DNA of 64,000 nucleotides from Anaerosacchariphilus polymeriproducens (GCF_003363435.1 NZ_QRCT01000007.1:62001-126000); one strand, 5' to 3'; counted from the first letter of the stretch, positions 17,178 through 27,298 are shown. Translations and numbers: made by a program. Notes: generated by a model not told the origin, from the letters alone.

Positions 17178-18292
17178 GAGCATTAGGAATTATTTTGGCA
17201 GGCGGGAACAATAACAACATGAAGGAACTAACAGTAAAACGGGCCGCTGCAGCTATGCCTATCGCGGGAAACTATCGATGTATAGATTTTGCATTAAGTA
17301 ATATGTCAAATTCTCATGTTCAAAAAGTAGCAGTATTGACACAATATAATTCCCGATCATTGAATGAACATTTAAGTTCATCAAAATGGTGGGATTTTGG
17401 ACGTAAACAAGGTGGTCTATTTATATTTACACCTACGATAACAGCAGATAACAGTTGGTGGTATCGGGGAACAGCAGATGCCATTTATCAAAATCTGGAT
17501 TTTCTGAAAAAGAGTCATGAGCCCTACGTGGTAATTGCAAGTGGGGATAGTATCTATAAACTGGATTATAATAAAGTATTAGAATACCATGTTTATAAAA
17601 AAGCAGATATTACAGTGGTATGTAAAGAAATTGGACCAGATGAAGATGTCAGCAGGTTTGGCGTTATAAGAATGAATGAAGATTCCAGAATTGAAGAGTT
17701 TGAAGAAAAACCTATGGTAGCAAAGTCAAATACGATATCAACAGGAATTTATGTAATTAGAAGAAGACAGTTGATAGAGTTGATGGAAAAATGTGCTTTA
17801 GAAAATCGTTTTGATTTTGTAACAGATATTCTAATACGTTACAAAAACTTAAAACGTATTTATGGATATAAAATGAAAGAGTATTGGAATAGTATTACTT
17901 GTGTTGAATCATATTATCAAACCAATATGGATTTTTTAAAACCAGAGGTAAGAAGATACTTTTTTCATGATTACCCAGATATTTATTCAAAAATTGATGA
18001 TTTACCTCCGGCAAAATACAATGTGGGTGCTGATGTAAGAAACAGTCTCGTTTCTAGCGGTTGTATTCTTAATGGAAAGGTTGAAAATTCAATTCTATAT
18101 AAAAAAGTCTATATAGGTAACAATTGTGTAATAAGAAATTCAATTATATTAAATGATGTATATATTGGGGATAATACTTATATAGAAAATTGTATTATTG
18201 AAAGTCATGATACATTAAGAGCCAATATGACATATATTGGGGAAGAGGATATCAGAATAGTTTTTGAAAATAATGAGAGATTCGTTTTGTAA
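17174..18292 (+). CDS. glgD: GlgD, regulatory subunit of ADP-glucose pyrophosphorylase
   Basis: A GlgC paralog that associates with GlgC and modulates its activity. The nucleotide-binding loop is degenerate ([14 protein letters not shown] instead of GGxGxRL), as expected for the non-catalytic partner, while GDSIYKLDY is retained. The C-terminus has beta-helix repeats. It overlaps glgC by 4 nt. The glycogen synthase and branching-enzyme genes are not in this window; glgP is 33 kb away. Confidence 0.93.
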   Translation: MRALGIILAGGNNNNMKELTVKRAAAAMPIAGNYRCIDFALSNMSNSHVQKVAVLTQYNSRSLNEHLSSSKWWDFGRKQGGLFIFTPTITADNSWWYRGTADAIYQNLDFLKKSHEPYVVIASGDSIYKLDYNKVLEYHVYKKADITVVCKEIGPDEDVSRFGVIRMNEDSRIEEFEEKPMVAKSNTISTGIYVIRRRQLIELMEKCALENRFDFVTDILIRYKNLKRIYGYKMKEYWNSITCVESYYQTNMDFLKPEVRRYFFHDYPDIYSKIDDLPPAKYNVGADVRNSLVSSGCILNGKVENSILYKKVYIGNNCVIRNSIILNDVYIGDNTYIENCIIESHDTLRANMTYIGEEDIRIVFENNERFVL

Positions 18293-18343
18293 AGTATAAA
18301 ACGGTTCAAATAAGGTTAGGCATAAGAAAGGAGCGACTACACT

Positions 18344-18616
18344 ATGCAAATAACAGATGTAAGAGTGAGAAAAGTAGAGAAGGAGGGAAAGATGAAAGCG
18401 GTGGTATCTATTACAATTGATGATGAATTTGTAGTTCATGATATCAAAGTAATAGAAGGCGAAAAAGGATTATTTATTGCAATGCCGAGTAGAAAAGGTT
18501 CTAATAATGAATACAGAGATATTGCACATCCTATAAATTCTGATACTAGAGAACGCATTCAATCTATTATTCTCCAAAAGTACGAAGAAGCCTTTGCAGA
18601 AGTACCTGAAGAATAA
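18344..18616 (+). CDS. spoVG: SpoVG, RNA/DNA-binding regulator
   Basis: The 90-residue protein begins [26 protein letters not shown] and contains the conserved [10 protein letters not shown] and FIAMPSRK motifs of SpoVG, a small nucleic-acid-binding protein affecting septation and sporulation in Bacillus. AAAGGAG precedes the ATG. It lies 51 nt after glgD, so it may be read through from the glg promoter. A strong terminator follows. Confidence 0.95.
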   Translation: MQITDVRVRKVEKEGKMKAVVSITIDDEFVVHDIKVIEGEKGLFIAMPSRKGSNNEYRDIAHPINSDTRERIQSIILQKYEEAFAEVPEE

Positions 18617-18629
18617 AGAATATATTTTT

Positions 18630-18680
18630 AAATCTATTTTCATTAATCCATGATGGATTAGGAAAATAGATTTTTTTTTC
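18630..18680 (+). terminator. Intrinsic terminator after spoVG
   Basis: A 12-bp outer stem (18630-18641 with 18662-18673) and an inner 7-bp stem (18644-18650 with 18654-18660) are followed by nine or more T residues. It ends the glgC-glgD-spoVG unit. Confidence 0.9.
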
Positions 18681-18757
18681 TTTAAACAAGCTAATACAAA
18701 AAAAATTATTATAAAATAACTTTTTTAAGAAAAATTAACGGATATAATTTGGAGTTG

Positions 18758-18786
18758 TTGAAAATATTATTCTCATTTGCTATGAT
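18758..18786 (+). promoter_or_regulatory. Sigma-A promoter of the Lrp-family gene
   Basis: TTGAAA (18758-18763) and TATGAT (18781-18786) have a 17-bp spacer, about 45 nt before the start codon. Confidence 0.65.
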
Positions 18787-18831
18787 ACCATTATTAATTG
18801 AACTTGAGATAAACTGAGGATTGGTGATTGT

Positions 18832-19278
18832 ATGTTTGACAGTATCGATATGAATATATTGAAGCTTTTACAAAAAGATGCACGTATGTCTGCTTCAGAC
18901 ATAAGTAGAAAAGTTGATTTGTCTATATCAGCTGTAGGGGAACGAATTAGAAAACTTGAAAAAGCAGATATAATAAAACAATATACAACAACTTTAGATT
19001 CTGCTTTCTTTGAAAAGGAACTGACAGCTTTTATGCTGATCAGTATAGAGAGTCCGAATGTCAGTCCAAGGTTTTATGACTTTATTGAACAAGAAAAAGA
19101 GATACTGTCATGTTTTTATATTGCAGGTGATTATGACTATATCATTAAAATTGTAACCAAAAACACATCGACATTAGCTGAAGTACTGGATCGTATTAAA
19201 AGCTTGGAGGGGATTATTAAGACGAATACCATGGTTGTGCTCGATACCAAGAAAGAACAAAACACATTTTACATATAA
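18832..19278 (+). CDS. Lrp/AsnC-family transcriptional regulator
   Basis: The 148-residue protein has an N-terminal helix-turn-helix (DIDMNILKLLQKDARMSASDISRKVDLSISAVGERIRKLE type) and a C-terminal RAM effector-binding domain (FYIAGDYDYIIKIVTKN). It lies 59 nt before alanine dehydrogenase in the same orientation, the arrangement of AldR-like regulators. Control of ald in response to alanine or another amino acid is inferred from this placement. Confidence 0.92.
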   Translation: MFDSIDMNILKLLQKDARMSASDISRKVDLSISAVGERIRKLEKADIIKQYTTTLDSAFFEKELTAFMLISIESPNVSPRFYDFIEQEKEILSCFYIAGDYDYIIKIVTKNTSTLAEVLDRIKSLEGIIKTNTMVVLDTKKEQNTFYI

Positions 19279-19337
19279 TGAACTAAAAGTTTTGTATAAC
19301 AAATGGATTATTTTAATTAAATAAGGAGGTAACAATT

Positions 19338-20459
19338 ATGATCATAGGAGTACCAAAAGAAATTAAGAACAATGAAAACCGTGTCGCTATAACACCTGCA
19401 GGAGTCATTGACTTTATTGCTGCAGGACATAGGGTATACATTGAAAAGAATGCAGGTCTGGGAAGCGGTATAACCGATGAAGAATATCAAGCAGCCGGAG
19501 CAGTATTGTTGGATACACCGAAAGAAGTGTTTGATACAGCTGAAATGATTATGAAAGTCAAAGAACCGTTACCGGAAGAGTATGACTATTTTAAAGAAGG
19601 ACAGATTTTATTTACATATCTTCATTTGGCACCGGCACCTGAGCTTGCAAAAGCACTTCTTGAAAAGAAAGTAGTAGGTGTTGCTTATGAGACGATAGAG
19701 CTTGAGGACAAATCACTTCCATTACTTATTCCAATGAGTGAAGTTGCAGGAAGAATGTCTACACAAATAGGAGCACAATTTCTTGAAAAGCATGAAGGCG
19801 GAAAAGGAATACTGCTCGGTGGTGTACCGGGAGTTGAATCGGCAGAAGTAGTTATCATTGGTGGAGGTGTCGTTGGAATTAATGCTGCTAAGATGGCAGT
19901 TGGTCTTGGCGCAAGTGTTACCATTATAGATAAAGATCCTAAACGACTGGCATATCTGGATGATATTTTTGGAGGCAGATTAAAAACACTTATGTCTAAT
20001 TCTTATAATATTGCAAAATCAGTATCAAAAGCAGATTTAGTGATTGGAGCTGTGCTTGTTACAGGCGCAAAGGCACCGAAACTCGTTACAGAACAAATGG
20101 TAGCATCGATGAGTAAAGGTTCTGTCATTGTGGATGTTGCCATTGACCAAGGAGGATCATTTGAAACTATCGATCGATTTACGACTCATGATAAACCGGT
20201 ATATATCAAACATGGAGTCATTCATTATGCTGTTGCTAATATGCCGGGTTCTGTTGCAAGAACGTCTACTTTTGCATTAACGAATGTGACGATAGATTAT
20301 GCTCTTCAGATCGCAAATAAAGGATATAAGAAAGCATTACTTGAGAACCCTGCATTACTTAATGGGCTGAATCTTATGGAAGGACATTTGACATATAAAG
20401 CAGTAGCCGATGGTCTGCAACTTCCTTTCATGGATGCGGTCGAAGCTCTCAGTGTTTAA
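19338..20459 (+). CDS. ald: Alanine dehydrogenase
   Basis: Catalyses NAD-dependent interconversion of L-alanine with pyruvate and ammonium. The 373-residue length is normal. The N-terminus [23 protein letters not shown] and the NAD-binding stretch [22 protein letters not shown] are diagnostic, and the conserved [10 protein letters not shown] lysine region is present. AAGGAGG lies before the ATG. The neighbouring Lrp-family gene probably regulates it. In sporulating anaerobes it serves alanine catabolism and spore-related alanine pools. Confidence 0.96.
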   Translation: MIIGVPKEIKNNENRVAITPAGVIDFIAAGHRVYIEKNAGLGSGITDEEYQAAGAVLLDTPKEVFDTAEMIMKVKEPLPEEYDYFKEGQILFTYLHLAPAPELAKALLEKKVVGVAYETIELEDKSLPLLIPMSEVAGRMSTQIGAQFLEKHEGGKGILLGGVPGVESAEVVIIGGGVVGINAAKMAVGLGASVTIIDKDPKRLAYLDDIFGGRLKTLMSNSYNIAKSVSKADLVIGAVLVTGAKAPKLVTEQMVASMSKGSVIVDVAIDQGGSFETIDRFTTHDKPVYIKHGVIHYAVANMPGSVARTSTFALTNVTIDYALQIANKGYKKALLENPALLNGLNLMEGHLTYKAVADGLQLPFMDAVEALSV

Positions 20460-20486
20460 TAGAAGTCTCATTTTAATATTTCAAAG

Positions 20487-20535
20487 AAACTTATATGAGA
20501 AACAGTGTATGCTGCTTTTTGTATAAGTTTTTTTC
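20487..20535 (+). terminator. Probable terminator after ald
   Basis: Arms 20487-20495 and 20522-20530 (AAACTTATA/TATAAGTTT) are followed by a T-tract. The loop is long (26 nt), so strength is uncertain. Confidence 0.6.
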
Positions 20536-20556
20536 TTTTCTACTATCAAATAATAT

Positions 20557-20585
20557 GTGACAAAGCGGAAAATTTCTTGTAGAAT
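20557..20585 (+). promoter_or_regulatory. Putative promoter of glmU-pth-mfd
   Basis: GTGACA (20557-20562), 17 bp and TAGAAT (20580-20585) lie 40 nt before the start codon. Confidence 0.5.
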
Positions 20586-20624
20586 ATAATGATGAACTAT
20601 ATTTTGGAATAATGGAGGAAAATA

Positions 20625-21353
20625 ATGAGTAAACTAAAAGCGGTTATTTTAGCAGCAGGAAAAGGAACAAGAATGAAATCAGATTTACCCAAAGTGATTC
20701 ATAAAGTTTTGGGTAAAACTTTAGTAGAATATGTAATAGAGGCAACTCAGCAGGCAGGTGTACAAGAGGTTTGTCTTGTAATTGGATATCAGGCTGATAA
20801 GGTAAGGAACAGCATTCCAAAAGGTCCCGAATTTGTCGTTCAGGAAGAACAGCTAGGCACAGGGCATGCAGTAAAATGTGCGAAAGATTTTATTGGTAAG
20901 GAAGGAGAAACTCTTGTCTTATGTGGGGATACACCGCTTATCAAGGGAGAGACACTGAAAGCTTTTGTGGATTATCATAGACAAAATGAAAATAAGATAA
21001 CTGTATTATCAGCGAATATGGAAGACCCAGCCGGATATGGAAGAATCATACGTGATAATCAAGGAGAATTTATTAAGAGTGTAGAGCATAAGGATGCATC
21101 ACAGGAAGAATTGAAATCAAAAGAAATCAATTCAGGTATGTATATTTTTAATTCAAAGGAATTATCGGAAGCATTAGATAAGTTAACAACAAATAATGCT
21201 CAGGGAGAGTATTATCTACCTGACACATTAACGATCGTAAAAGAAAAAGGTCTAAAAGTGGATGCTTACTTGATTCAAGATCCGAGGGAAATTGCCGGAG
21301 TGAATACCCAAGAACAGTTGAAAGAAGCAGAAGAAGTAATGAAAAACAGATAG
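20625..21353 (+). CDS. Short GlmU-like UDP-GlcNAc pyrophosphorylase (lacks acetyltransferase domain)
   Basis: The 242 residues correspond to the N-terminal uridylyltransferase domain of GlmU: LKAVILAAGKGTRMKSDLPKV, EQLGTGHAV, LCGDTPLI, NSGMYIF, and the closing EIAGVNTQEQLKEAE block. Full-length GlmU is ~455 residues and continues into a left-handed beta-helix that acetylates glucosamine-1-phosphate. Here translation stops just after the first domain, and pth begins 15 nt later, leaving no room for the second half. The sequence looks intact rather than decayed. The acetyltransferase activity must come from elsewhere. GGAGG precedes the ATG. Confidence 0.88.
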   Translation: MSKLKAVILAAGKGTRMKSDLPKVIHKVLGKTLVEYVIEATQQAGVQEVCLVIGYQADKVRNSIPKGPEFVVQEEQLGTGHAVKCAKDFIGKEGETLVLCGDTPLIKGETLKAFVDYHRQNENKITVLSANMEDPAGYGRIIRDNQGEFIKSVEHKDASQEELKSKEINSGMYIFNSKELSEALDKLTTNNAQGEYYLPDTLTIVKEKGLKVDAYLIQDPREIAGVNTQEQLKEAEEVMKNR

Positions 21354-21368
21354 TTAAAGGTGATAAAG

Positions 21369-21938
21369 ATGCATATAATAGTAGGATTGGGAAATCCCAG
21401 CAAGGAGTATAAAGGGACGAGGCACAATATTGGATTTGATGCAATTGATTATTTGGCAGACAAATATGGTATCGATGTTTCATCCAAGAAACATAAGGCT
21501 TTGATTGGAAAAGGCATCATAGAAGGGTATAAGGTTATTTTAGCAAAACCTCAGACATTCATGAATTTAAGTGGTGAAAGTGTGATTGAACTCATAGACT
21601 TTTATAAGATAGATGAAAAAGACGAATTAATTATCATATATGATGATATCAGTCTTGATCCCGGACGAATGCGAATCAGGAAAAAGGGAAGTGCTGGCGG
21701 TCATAATGGAATAAAAAACATAATTTCGCATTTAGGTCATGATGAGTTTTTAAGAATAAAAATTGGGGTAGGAGAAAAGCCGAAAGGCTGGGATCTGGCT
21801 GATTATGTACTGGGAAGATTTTCCAAAGAAGAACGCCAGGAAGTAGAGGAAGCTATGATACGTACCAGTCAGGCAGTTAAGTTTATGCTTGAAGGTAATG
21901 TAGAAGAAGCTATGAACCAATATAATAAAACAAGATAG
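21369..21938 (+). CDS. pth: Peptidyl-tRNA hydrolase
   Basis: Releases tRNA from prematurely dropped peptidyl-tRNA. The signature MHIIVGLGNPSKEYKGTRHNIGFDAID, the KPQTFMNLSGESV block and YDDISLDPGRMRIRKKGSAGGHNGI are intact. The start at 21369 is preferred over a GTG at 21360 because AAAGGTG lies at proper distance and the protein then begins like its relatives. It is part of the glmU-pth-mfd unit, a common Firmicute order. Confidence 0.95.
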   Translation: MHIIVGLGNPSKEYKGTRHNIGFDAIDYLADKYGIDVSSKKHKALIGKGIIEGYKVILAKPQTFMNLSGESVIELIDFYKIDEKDELIIIYDDISLDPGRMRIRKKGSAGGHNGIKNIISHLGHDEFLRIKIGVGEKPKGWDLADYVLGRFSKEERQEVEEAMIRTSQAVKFMLEGNVEEAMNQYNKTR

Positions 21939-21952
21939 GATGTGAATGCTCT

Positions 21953-24900
21953 GTGAAGGCTTTTACAGAACCGCTAAAACAGCTAGGTGAATTTGATGAG
22001 ATGCAAAAGTATCTTAAAACAGGCAGGGGAATGGTTCAGATTTCCGGTTGTATTGATTCACAGAAGCTGCATATGATTCATTGTCTAAGCGATGGTTTTC
22101 GATGGAAAATCATCGTTACTTTTAGTGAGTTAAAAGCAAAGGAAATATATGAAGATTACAAATTTTATGATAGAAATGTGCTTTTGTATCCAGCCAAGGA
22201 TATGATTTTTTATCAGTCAGATATTCATAGTAACCTTATTATTAAAGAACGTCTTGAAGTGATAAAGGCTGTTATGGAACGAGAACCTATGACCATAGTA
22301 ACAACTTTGGATGGTTTTATGGACCGGCTTACAGAACAAGAGCAGATTAGAAATAATGTTTTGTATTTAAAAGCCGGTGAAGTAATTAATCTTGATGACT
22401 TCAAAAAGCAATTAATTGCCAGTGGATTTGAAAAAAATTATCAAGTTGAAACGCCCGGTCAGTTCGCAGTTCGTGGTGGAATCATTGATATTTTTCCATT
22501 AACAGAAGAAAATCCATACAGGATTGAACTTTGGGATGATGAAATTGATTCCATCCGAAGTTTTGATGTATTGAGCCAGCGCTCAATTGAGAATATGGAA
22601 GAATTGAAGATCTATCCTGCTACAGAATTAGTATTTTCTCAAGAAAGTATTCAAAAGGGATTGAATCTGATTAAGCAGGAAGCAGAAAAAATAATAGAAT
22701 CTCTCCGGCAAGAAATGAAAACACAGGAAGCTTACCGAATACAAACAAGTGTGGAAGAATTAGTTGAACAAATCAATGAATTTGGATTAGGTGCAAATTT
22801 AGACAGCTATGTACCATATTTTTCTAAAAAGACGGTATGCTTTTTGGAATACTTTAAAGAAGAAGAAACAATTTTATTTTTAGATGAACCCAATAGAATA
22901 ATGGAGAGAGGACGAGCTGTTGAAGAAGAATTTCAAGAAAGTATGAAGAACCGCCTTGAAAAAGGCTATATACTTCCAGGTCAGATGAACATTTTATATC
23001 CTCTTAAAGAAGTTTTGGTGAAATTAAATGATAAACGTGGCGTGGCTTTAAGTACGTTAGATGTCCATATGACGGAATTGTCGATAAGAACCAGGTTTAA
23101 TATAAATGTAAAGTCAGTAAATCCCTATAATAATAGTTTTGAATTATTGGTGAAAGATTTAAAACAATTTAAAAAAGAAGGTTATGGGGTTGTTCTGCTG
23201 TCAGGTTCAAGGACACGGGCAAAACGATTAGCAGATGATTTGTCTGAATATGAATTAAATATTTTTTATACAGATGATTTGGATAGAAAAGTGAAACCAG
23301 GAGAAATCATGGTGAGCTATGGGAAGGTAAAAAAAGGTTTTGAATACCCAATACTTAAGTTTGCAGTTATTTCTGAAAGCGATATTTTTGGAAGTGAGAA
23401 GAAGAAAAAGAAAAAGCGGAAAAAATATGAAGGACAGCGGATTCAAAGTTTTACAGATCTTTATATCGGTGATTATGTTGTACATGAAAATCATGGACTT
23501 GGTATTTATCGTGGCATTGAGAAGGTAGAAGTTGATAAGATTGTAAAAGATTATATGAAAATTGAATATGCCGGTAATGGAAATTTATATATCCCAGCGA
23601 CGCAATTGAATATGATCCAAAAATATGCCGGCTCGGATGCGAAAAAGCCTAAATTAAATAAATTAGGTACTCAGGAGTGGGCTAAGACAAAGACAAAAGT
23701 GAAAGGTGCAGTTAAAGAAATTGCTAGAGAACTGGTGGAGTTATATGCTACAAGACAGGAGAAGCAAGGTTTTGTTTATGGAAAAGATACTGTATGGCAG
23801 ACAGAGTTTGAAGACATGTTTCCTTATGAAGAAACAGAAGATCAGATGTTAGCCATTGAGGCGACCAAAAGAGATATGGAAAGTAAAAAAATCATGGATC
23901 GTCTTATTTGTGGAGATGTTGGATACGGAAAGACAGAAATTGCTATTCGTGCGGCTTTTAAAGCAGTGCAGGAAGGGAAACAAGTGGTCTATCTGGTACC
24001 GACAACTATCCTGGCCCAGCAGCATTATAATACATTTGTTCAAAGAATGAAGGATTTCCCTGTTCGCGTAGATTTACTATGCCGTTTTCGTACTCCGGGG
24101 GAACAAAAGAAAACGATTAGTGATTTGAGATCAGGATTGGTAGATATTTTAATAGGTACCCATAGAGTATTGTCAAAAGATGTAGCGTTTAAAGATTTAG
24201 GACTATTGATTATCGATGAGGAACAGCGCTTTGGGGTGGCGCATAAGGAAAAAATCAAACAGCTAAAAAATAATATTGATGTTCTGACTCTTACGGCAAC
24301 ACCGATACCCAGGACTCTTCATATGAGTTTAATCGGTATACGTGATATGAGTGTACTTGAAGAAGCTCCAAATGACAGAGTACCGATTCAAACTTATGTT
24401 ATGGAGTACAATGATGAAATGGTCCGAGAAGCTGTTAACCGCGAGTTAGCCAGAGGTGGGCAGGTATATTATGTATATAATCGCGTAAATACCATACAAG
24501 ATATTACGCAAACAATAGCAAACTTAGTGCCCGAAGCCAATGTGGCCTATGCACATGGACAGATGAAAGAACATCAATTAGAAAAAATCATGTATGATTT
24601 TATTAATGGTGATATTGATGTATTAGTTTCAACGACTATTATAGAAACTGGTTTAGATATTTCCAATGTTAATACTATGATTATTCATGATGCAGATAAT
24701 CTTGGACTTTCACAATTGTATCAATTACGTGGGAGAGTAGGTAGATCCAATCGAACAGCCTATGCATTTTTGATGTATAAAAGAGATAAGATGCTCAAAG
24801 AAGTAGCAGAAAAGCGTCTTCATGCCATTAAGGAATTTACAGAACTTGGCTCAGGATTCAAAATTGCCATGAGGGATTTAGAAATCCGCGGAGCCGGAAG

Positions 24901-25474
24901 CCTGTTAGGTGCACAGCAGCATGGACATATGGAGGCAGTTGGTTATGATTTATATTGCAAGATGTTGAATGAGGCGGTAAAACACCTAAAAGGGATAGAA
25001 GATGAAGACAGTTTTGATACCACAATTGATTTAGATATTGATGCGTATATACCGGAAAATTATATTCAGAACGAGTTTCATAAACTAGATATTTACAAAA
25101 GGATTGCCAGTATTGAAAACGATGAAGAATATGATGAGATGGTCGAAGAATTACTAGATAGGTTTGGAGATATGCCAAAGTCTGTTCAAAATTTATTAGA
25201 AGTTTCAAAACTAAGAGCGTTGGCACATAGTTTACAATTTATCGAGATTTCAAAAAAAGGAGATATATATGTTTTTACCCTATTTGAAAAAGCAAAGATA
25301 AAGGTGGAGCTTATTCCAGATTTTCTTGAGATATATAATGATAAAATGAAGTTTACATTAGGAGCCAATCCATTTTTCAGCTATTATCCACCTAAAAATA
25401 ATAAAAACATGAAAGAAAACAGTTTGGAATTGATTCGTGGAATTTTGGATGAAATGCAGATGCTCAGGATGTGA
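21953..25474 (+). CDS. mfd: Transcription-repair coupling factor Mfd
   Basis: An ATP-dependent translocase that removes stalled RNA polymerase and recruits UvrA. The 1173-residue length is typical. In order: an N-terminal UvrB-like region, a CarD-like RNAP-interaction domain (DYVVHENHGLGIYRGIEKV), a RecG-like helicase core (GDVGYGKTEIA, DEEQRFGV, TATPIPRTL, GRVGRS), and the C-terminal TRCF domain. The start is GTG, 14 nt after the pth stop. The lysine run KKKKKKRKK lies just before the CarD-like domain. Confidence 0.96.
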   Translation: MKAFTEPLKQLGEFDEMQKYLKTGRGMVQISGCIDSQKLHMIHCLSDGFRWKIIVTFSELKAKEIYEDYKFYDRNVLLYPAKDMIFYQSDIHSNLIIKERLEVIKAVMEREPMTIVTTLDGFMDRLTEQEQIRNNVLYLKAGEVINLDDFKKQLIASGFEKNYQVETPGQFAVRGGIIDIFPLTEENPYRIELWDDEIDSIRSFDVLSQRSIENMEELKIYPATELVFSQESIQKGLNLIKQEAEKIIESLRQEMKTQEAYRIQTSVEELVEQINEFGLGANLDSYVPYFSKKTVCFLEYFKEEETILFLDEPNRIMERGRAVEEEFQESMKNRLEKGYILPGQMNILYPLKEVLVKLNDKRGVALSTLDVHMTELSIRTRFNINVKSVNPYNNSFELLVKDLKQFKKEGYGVVLLSGSRTRAKRLADDLSEYELNIFYTDDLDRKVKPGEIMVSYGKVKKGFEYPILKFAVISESDIFGSEKKKKKKRKKYEGQRIQSFTDLYIGDYVVHENHGLGIYRGIEKVEVDKIVKDYMKIEYAGNGNLYIPATQLNMIQKYAGSDAKKPKLNKLGTQEWAKTKTKVKGAVKEIARELVELYATRQEKQGFVYGKDTVWQTEFEDMFPYEETEDQMLAIEATKRDMESKKIMDRLICGDVGYGKTEIAIRAAFKAVQEGKQVVYLVPTTILAQQHYNTFVQRMKDFPVRVDLLCRFRTPGEQKKTISDLRSGLVDILIGTHRVLSKDVAFKDLGLLIIDEEQRFGVAHKEKIKQLKNNIDVLTLTATPIPRTLHMSLIGIRDMSVLEEAPNDRVPIQTYVMEYNDEMVREAVNRELARGGQVYYVYNRVNTIQDITQTIANLVPEANVAYAHGQMKEHQLEKIMYDFINGDIDVLVSTTIIETGLDISNVNTMIIHDADNLGLSQLYQLRGRVGRSNRTAYAFLMYKRDKMLKEVAEKRLHAIKEFTELGSGFKIAMRDLEIRGAGSLLGAQQHGHMEAVGYDLYCKMLNEAVKHLKGIEDEDSFDTTIDLDIDAYIPENYIQNEFHKLDIYKRIASIENDEEYDEMVEELLDRFGDMPKSVQNLLEVSKLRALAHSLQFIEISKKGDIYVFTLFEKAKIKVELIPDFLEIYNDKMKFTLGANPFFSYYPPKNNKNMKENSLELIRGILDEMQMLRM

Positions 25475-25491
25475 AAAATATATTAAAAATC

Positions 25492-25520
25492 TTGCCACAA
25501 TAGAAGATAAGTAATATAAT
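25492..25520 (+). promoter_or_regulatory. Sigma-A promoter of the PrsA-like gene
   Basis: TTGCCA (25492-25497) and TATAAT (25515-25520) have a 17-bp spacer. A 7-bp hairpin with a TTT loop (25528-25544) follows in the 5' leader. Confidence 0.7.
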
Positions 25521-25600
25521 GAAGTCGTTCCATATTTTATGGAAAGAGGAAGAAATTGAGAAAAAATATTTGAAAGAAACTATATAATTAGGAGGATAAT

Positions 25601-26662
25601 ATGAAAAACAAAAACAGATGGAAGAGCATAGTGATTGCTATGATGGCTCTTGCAGTATTTACAATGGCCGGATGCCAAAGCAAGCCAGAAGATGTAGTAG
25701 CGACTTTAGATGATCAGAAGATTACATTTGGATTTGCAAATTTCTTTGCAAGATATACACAGGCAAATTATGATGCAATGTATGCTCAGGTTTTTGGAAA
25801 AGATGTATGGTCACAAAAAACCGGTAAGGATAATCAGACAATTGAGGCAGGCGTGAAACAAGATATCCTGAAAATGATTGAAGAATTGTACATTCTAGAT
25901 AATCATAAAGATGAATATAAAGTTTCTTTAACTAAGGATGAAACGAAATCTATTGAAGCAGCAGCAGATAAGTTTATGAAATCCAATACCAAGGATGCAA
26001 TAGAAGAGATAGGTGCGACCAAAGAGTATATTATAGAAATGCTTCGTCTTATGACCATTAAAGATAAAATGTATTCGGCTATGATAGCAGATGTTGATTT
26101 AAAAGTAAAAGACGAAGAAAAAAATCAAGCTAAGATTAAATACGCTAAAATAAGTACGAAAACTAAGAAAGACAAAAATAAACAAGATGTAGAATTGACG
26201 AAGGAAGAAGTAAAAACTCTTCGAAAAGATGTAGCAGAATTAGCGAAGAAAGTTCAAAATGGAGCAGACTTTGATAAAGCAGCAACAGATATAGGACATA
26301 CAGCAAGCGAAGCAACTTATGGTTCTGATGATGAAACGCTTCCGGCTGAATTGAAAAAAGCAGCAAACGCGTTAGAAGAAGGAAAGACTTCTGATGTTAT
26401 TGAAATTGAAGATTCTTTATATGTAGTAAAAATGGAGAGTAAATTAGATAAAAAAGCTACTGCTGATAAAGAAACATCAATTATAAAAGAAAGAAAAGAA
26501 ACAAAATATAAAGAAATATATGATTCATGGGCAAAGAAAGTTAAATTTAAAGTAAATAACAGCGTTTGGGATGATGTAAAATTTGACCGCTTATTTACCC
26601 AAGTTTCAGATACACAAACAGCAGATATTAATTCAGAAGCAGGTGTTCAGACACAAGATTAG
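25601..26662 (+). CDS. PrsA/SurA-like peptidyl-prolyl isomerase lipoprotein
   Basis: An extracytoplasmic foldase candidate. The signal peptide ends in a lipobox with C25 (FTMAGC), so it is probably lipid-anchored outside the membrane. The N-terminal part is SurA/PrsA chaperone-like and helical. Residues ~170-280 match a parvulin domain in outline (ADFDKAATDIG, ALEEGKTSDVIEIEDSLYVVKME), although the classic catalytic residues are not all obvious. AGGAGG precedes the ATG. Placement after mfd is typical of this lineage. A 202-nt palindrome starts immediately after the stop. Confidence 0.85.
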   Translation: MKNKNRWKSIVIAMMALAVFTMAGCQSKPEDVVATLDDQKITFGFANFFARYTQANYDAMYAQVFGKDVWSQKTGKDNQTIEAGVKQDILKMIEELYILDNHKDEYKVSLTKDETKSIEAAADKFMKSNTKDAIEEIGATKEYIIEMLRLMTIKDKMYSAMIADVDLKVKDEEKNQAKIKYAKISTKTKKDKNKQDVELTKEEVKTLRKDVAELAKKVQNGADFDKAATDIGHTASEATYGSDDETLPAELKKAANALEEGKTSDVIEIEDSLYVVKMESKLDKKATADKETSIIKERKETKYKEIYDSWAKKVKFKVNNSVWDDVKFDRLFTQVSDTQTADINSEAGVQTQD

Positions 26663-26663
26663 G

Positions 26664-26865
26664 GCAAGTTCCCCATCTGTTTTCTCTTTGGTTTCATGTA
26701 TTAAGGGAATCTAAGTTCTGTTTCCGGATGCAAAAAACGTGTCTGGAAATCCCAAACTCGAGCAAGCTCTCAAACAGGTGGGATTTCCAAACAAAAGCAT
26801 CCTGAAACAGAACTAAGATTCCCTAAATACATTCAAGAAGGCGAGAAACCAGATGGGGAACTTGC
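26664..26865. repeat. 202-nt near-perfect palindrome
   Basis: The outer 16 bp (26664-26679 with 26850-26865) are perfectly complementary. The next ~50 nt of each arm match with few mismatches and one small loop. An inner perfect 10-bp stem (26745-26754 with 26779-26788) encloses a 24-nt loop that itself can fold (GAGCAAGCTC). It starts just after the stop of the PrsA-like gene. It is far larger than a terminator and has no T-run, so it looks like a palindromic repeat element or an extended RNA hairpin. Confidence 0.85.
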
Positions 26866-26974
26866 AGTTTATTGGTTGTGGGACTTTGTGATTACAATTT
26901 CGGGGAGTTATTGGAGAAATGGAATGGTAGTATGACCAATTAAATTAAACAAAATGAGAGAAAGGATTGATTGT

Positions 26975-27298
26975 ATGAAAAAAATTAGTAAAATGACTTT
27001 AGATACTGATTACAAAAAGAATGTAAGTTGTTATTTTTCCTGGCTTCCTTTTATTGGACTTATTGTTTCGATATTTAGTGCGCTATTTATGTTAGTGAAA
27101 GGAAAAGAACCATCACTGATGTTGGTATTGTATACACTGATACCGTTAGTTGGAAATTCATTTTTATCTTTTTTAATTTATATATCTTTTCGGAAAACAT
27201 TAAATTTTAATCTACCATTTTTTAAAGGTAAGAAGAAGTTTTTAACTATCTCTTTAATCACTTGTTTTATGTTAATTGAAATAATCATATTTAGTTAA
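26975..27298 (+). CDS. Small three-helix membrane protein, unknown function
   Basis: No known function is recognised. The ~107-residue product has a short charged N-terminus, then hydrophobic segments near residues 19-39 (FSWLPFIGLIVSIFSALFML), 46-70 (LMLVLYTLIPLVGNSFLSFLIYI) and 85-107 (FLTISLITCFMLIEIIIFS), separated by basic loops. The ATG at 26975 is chosen because GAAAGG precedes it; an upstream in-frame ATG at 26954 has no such site. It lies alone between two large inverted repeats, and may be a passenger or an unrelated orphan. Confidence 0.65.
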   Translation: MKKISKMTLDTDYKKNVSCYFSWLPFIGLIVSIFSALFMLVKGKEPSLMLVLYTLIPLVGNSFLSFLIYISFRKTLNFNLPFFKGKKKFLTISLITCFMLIEIIIFS

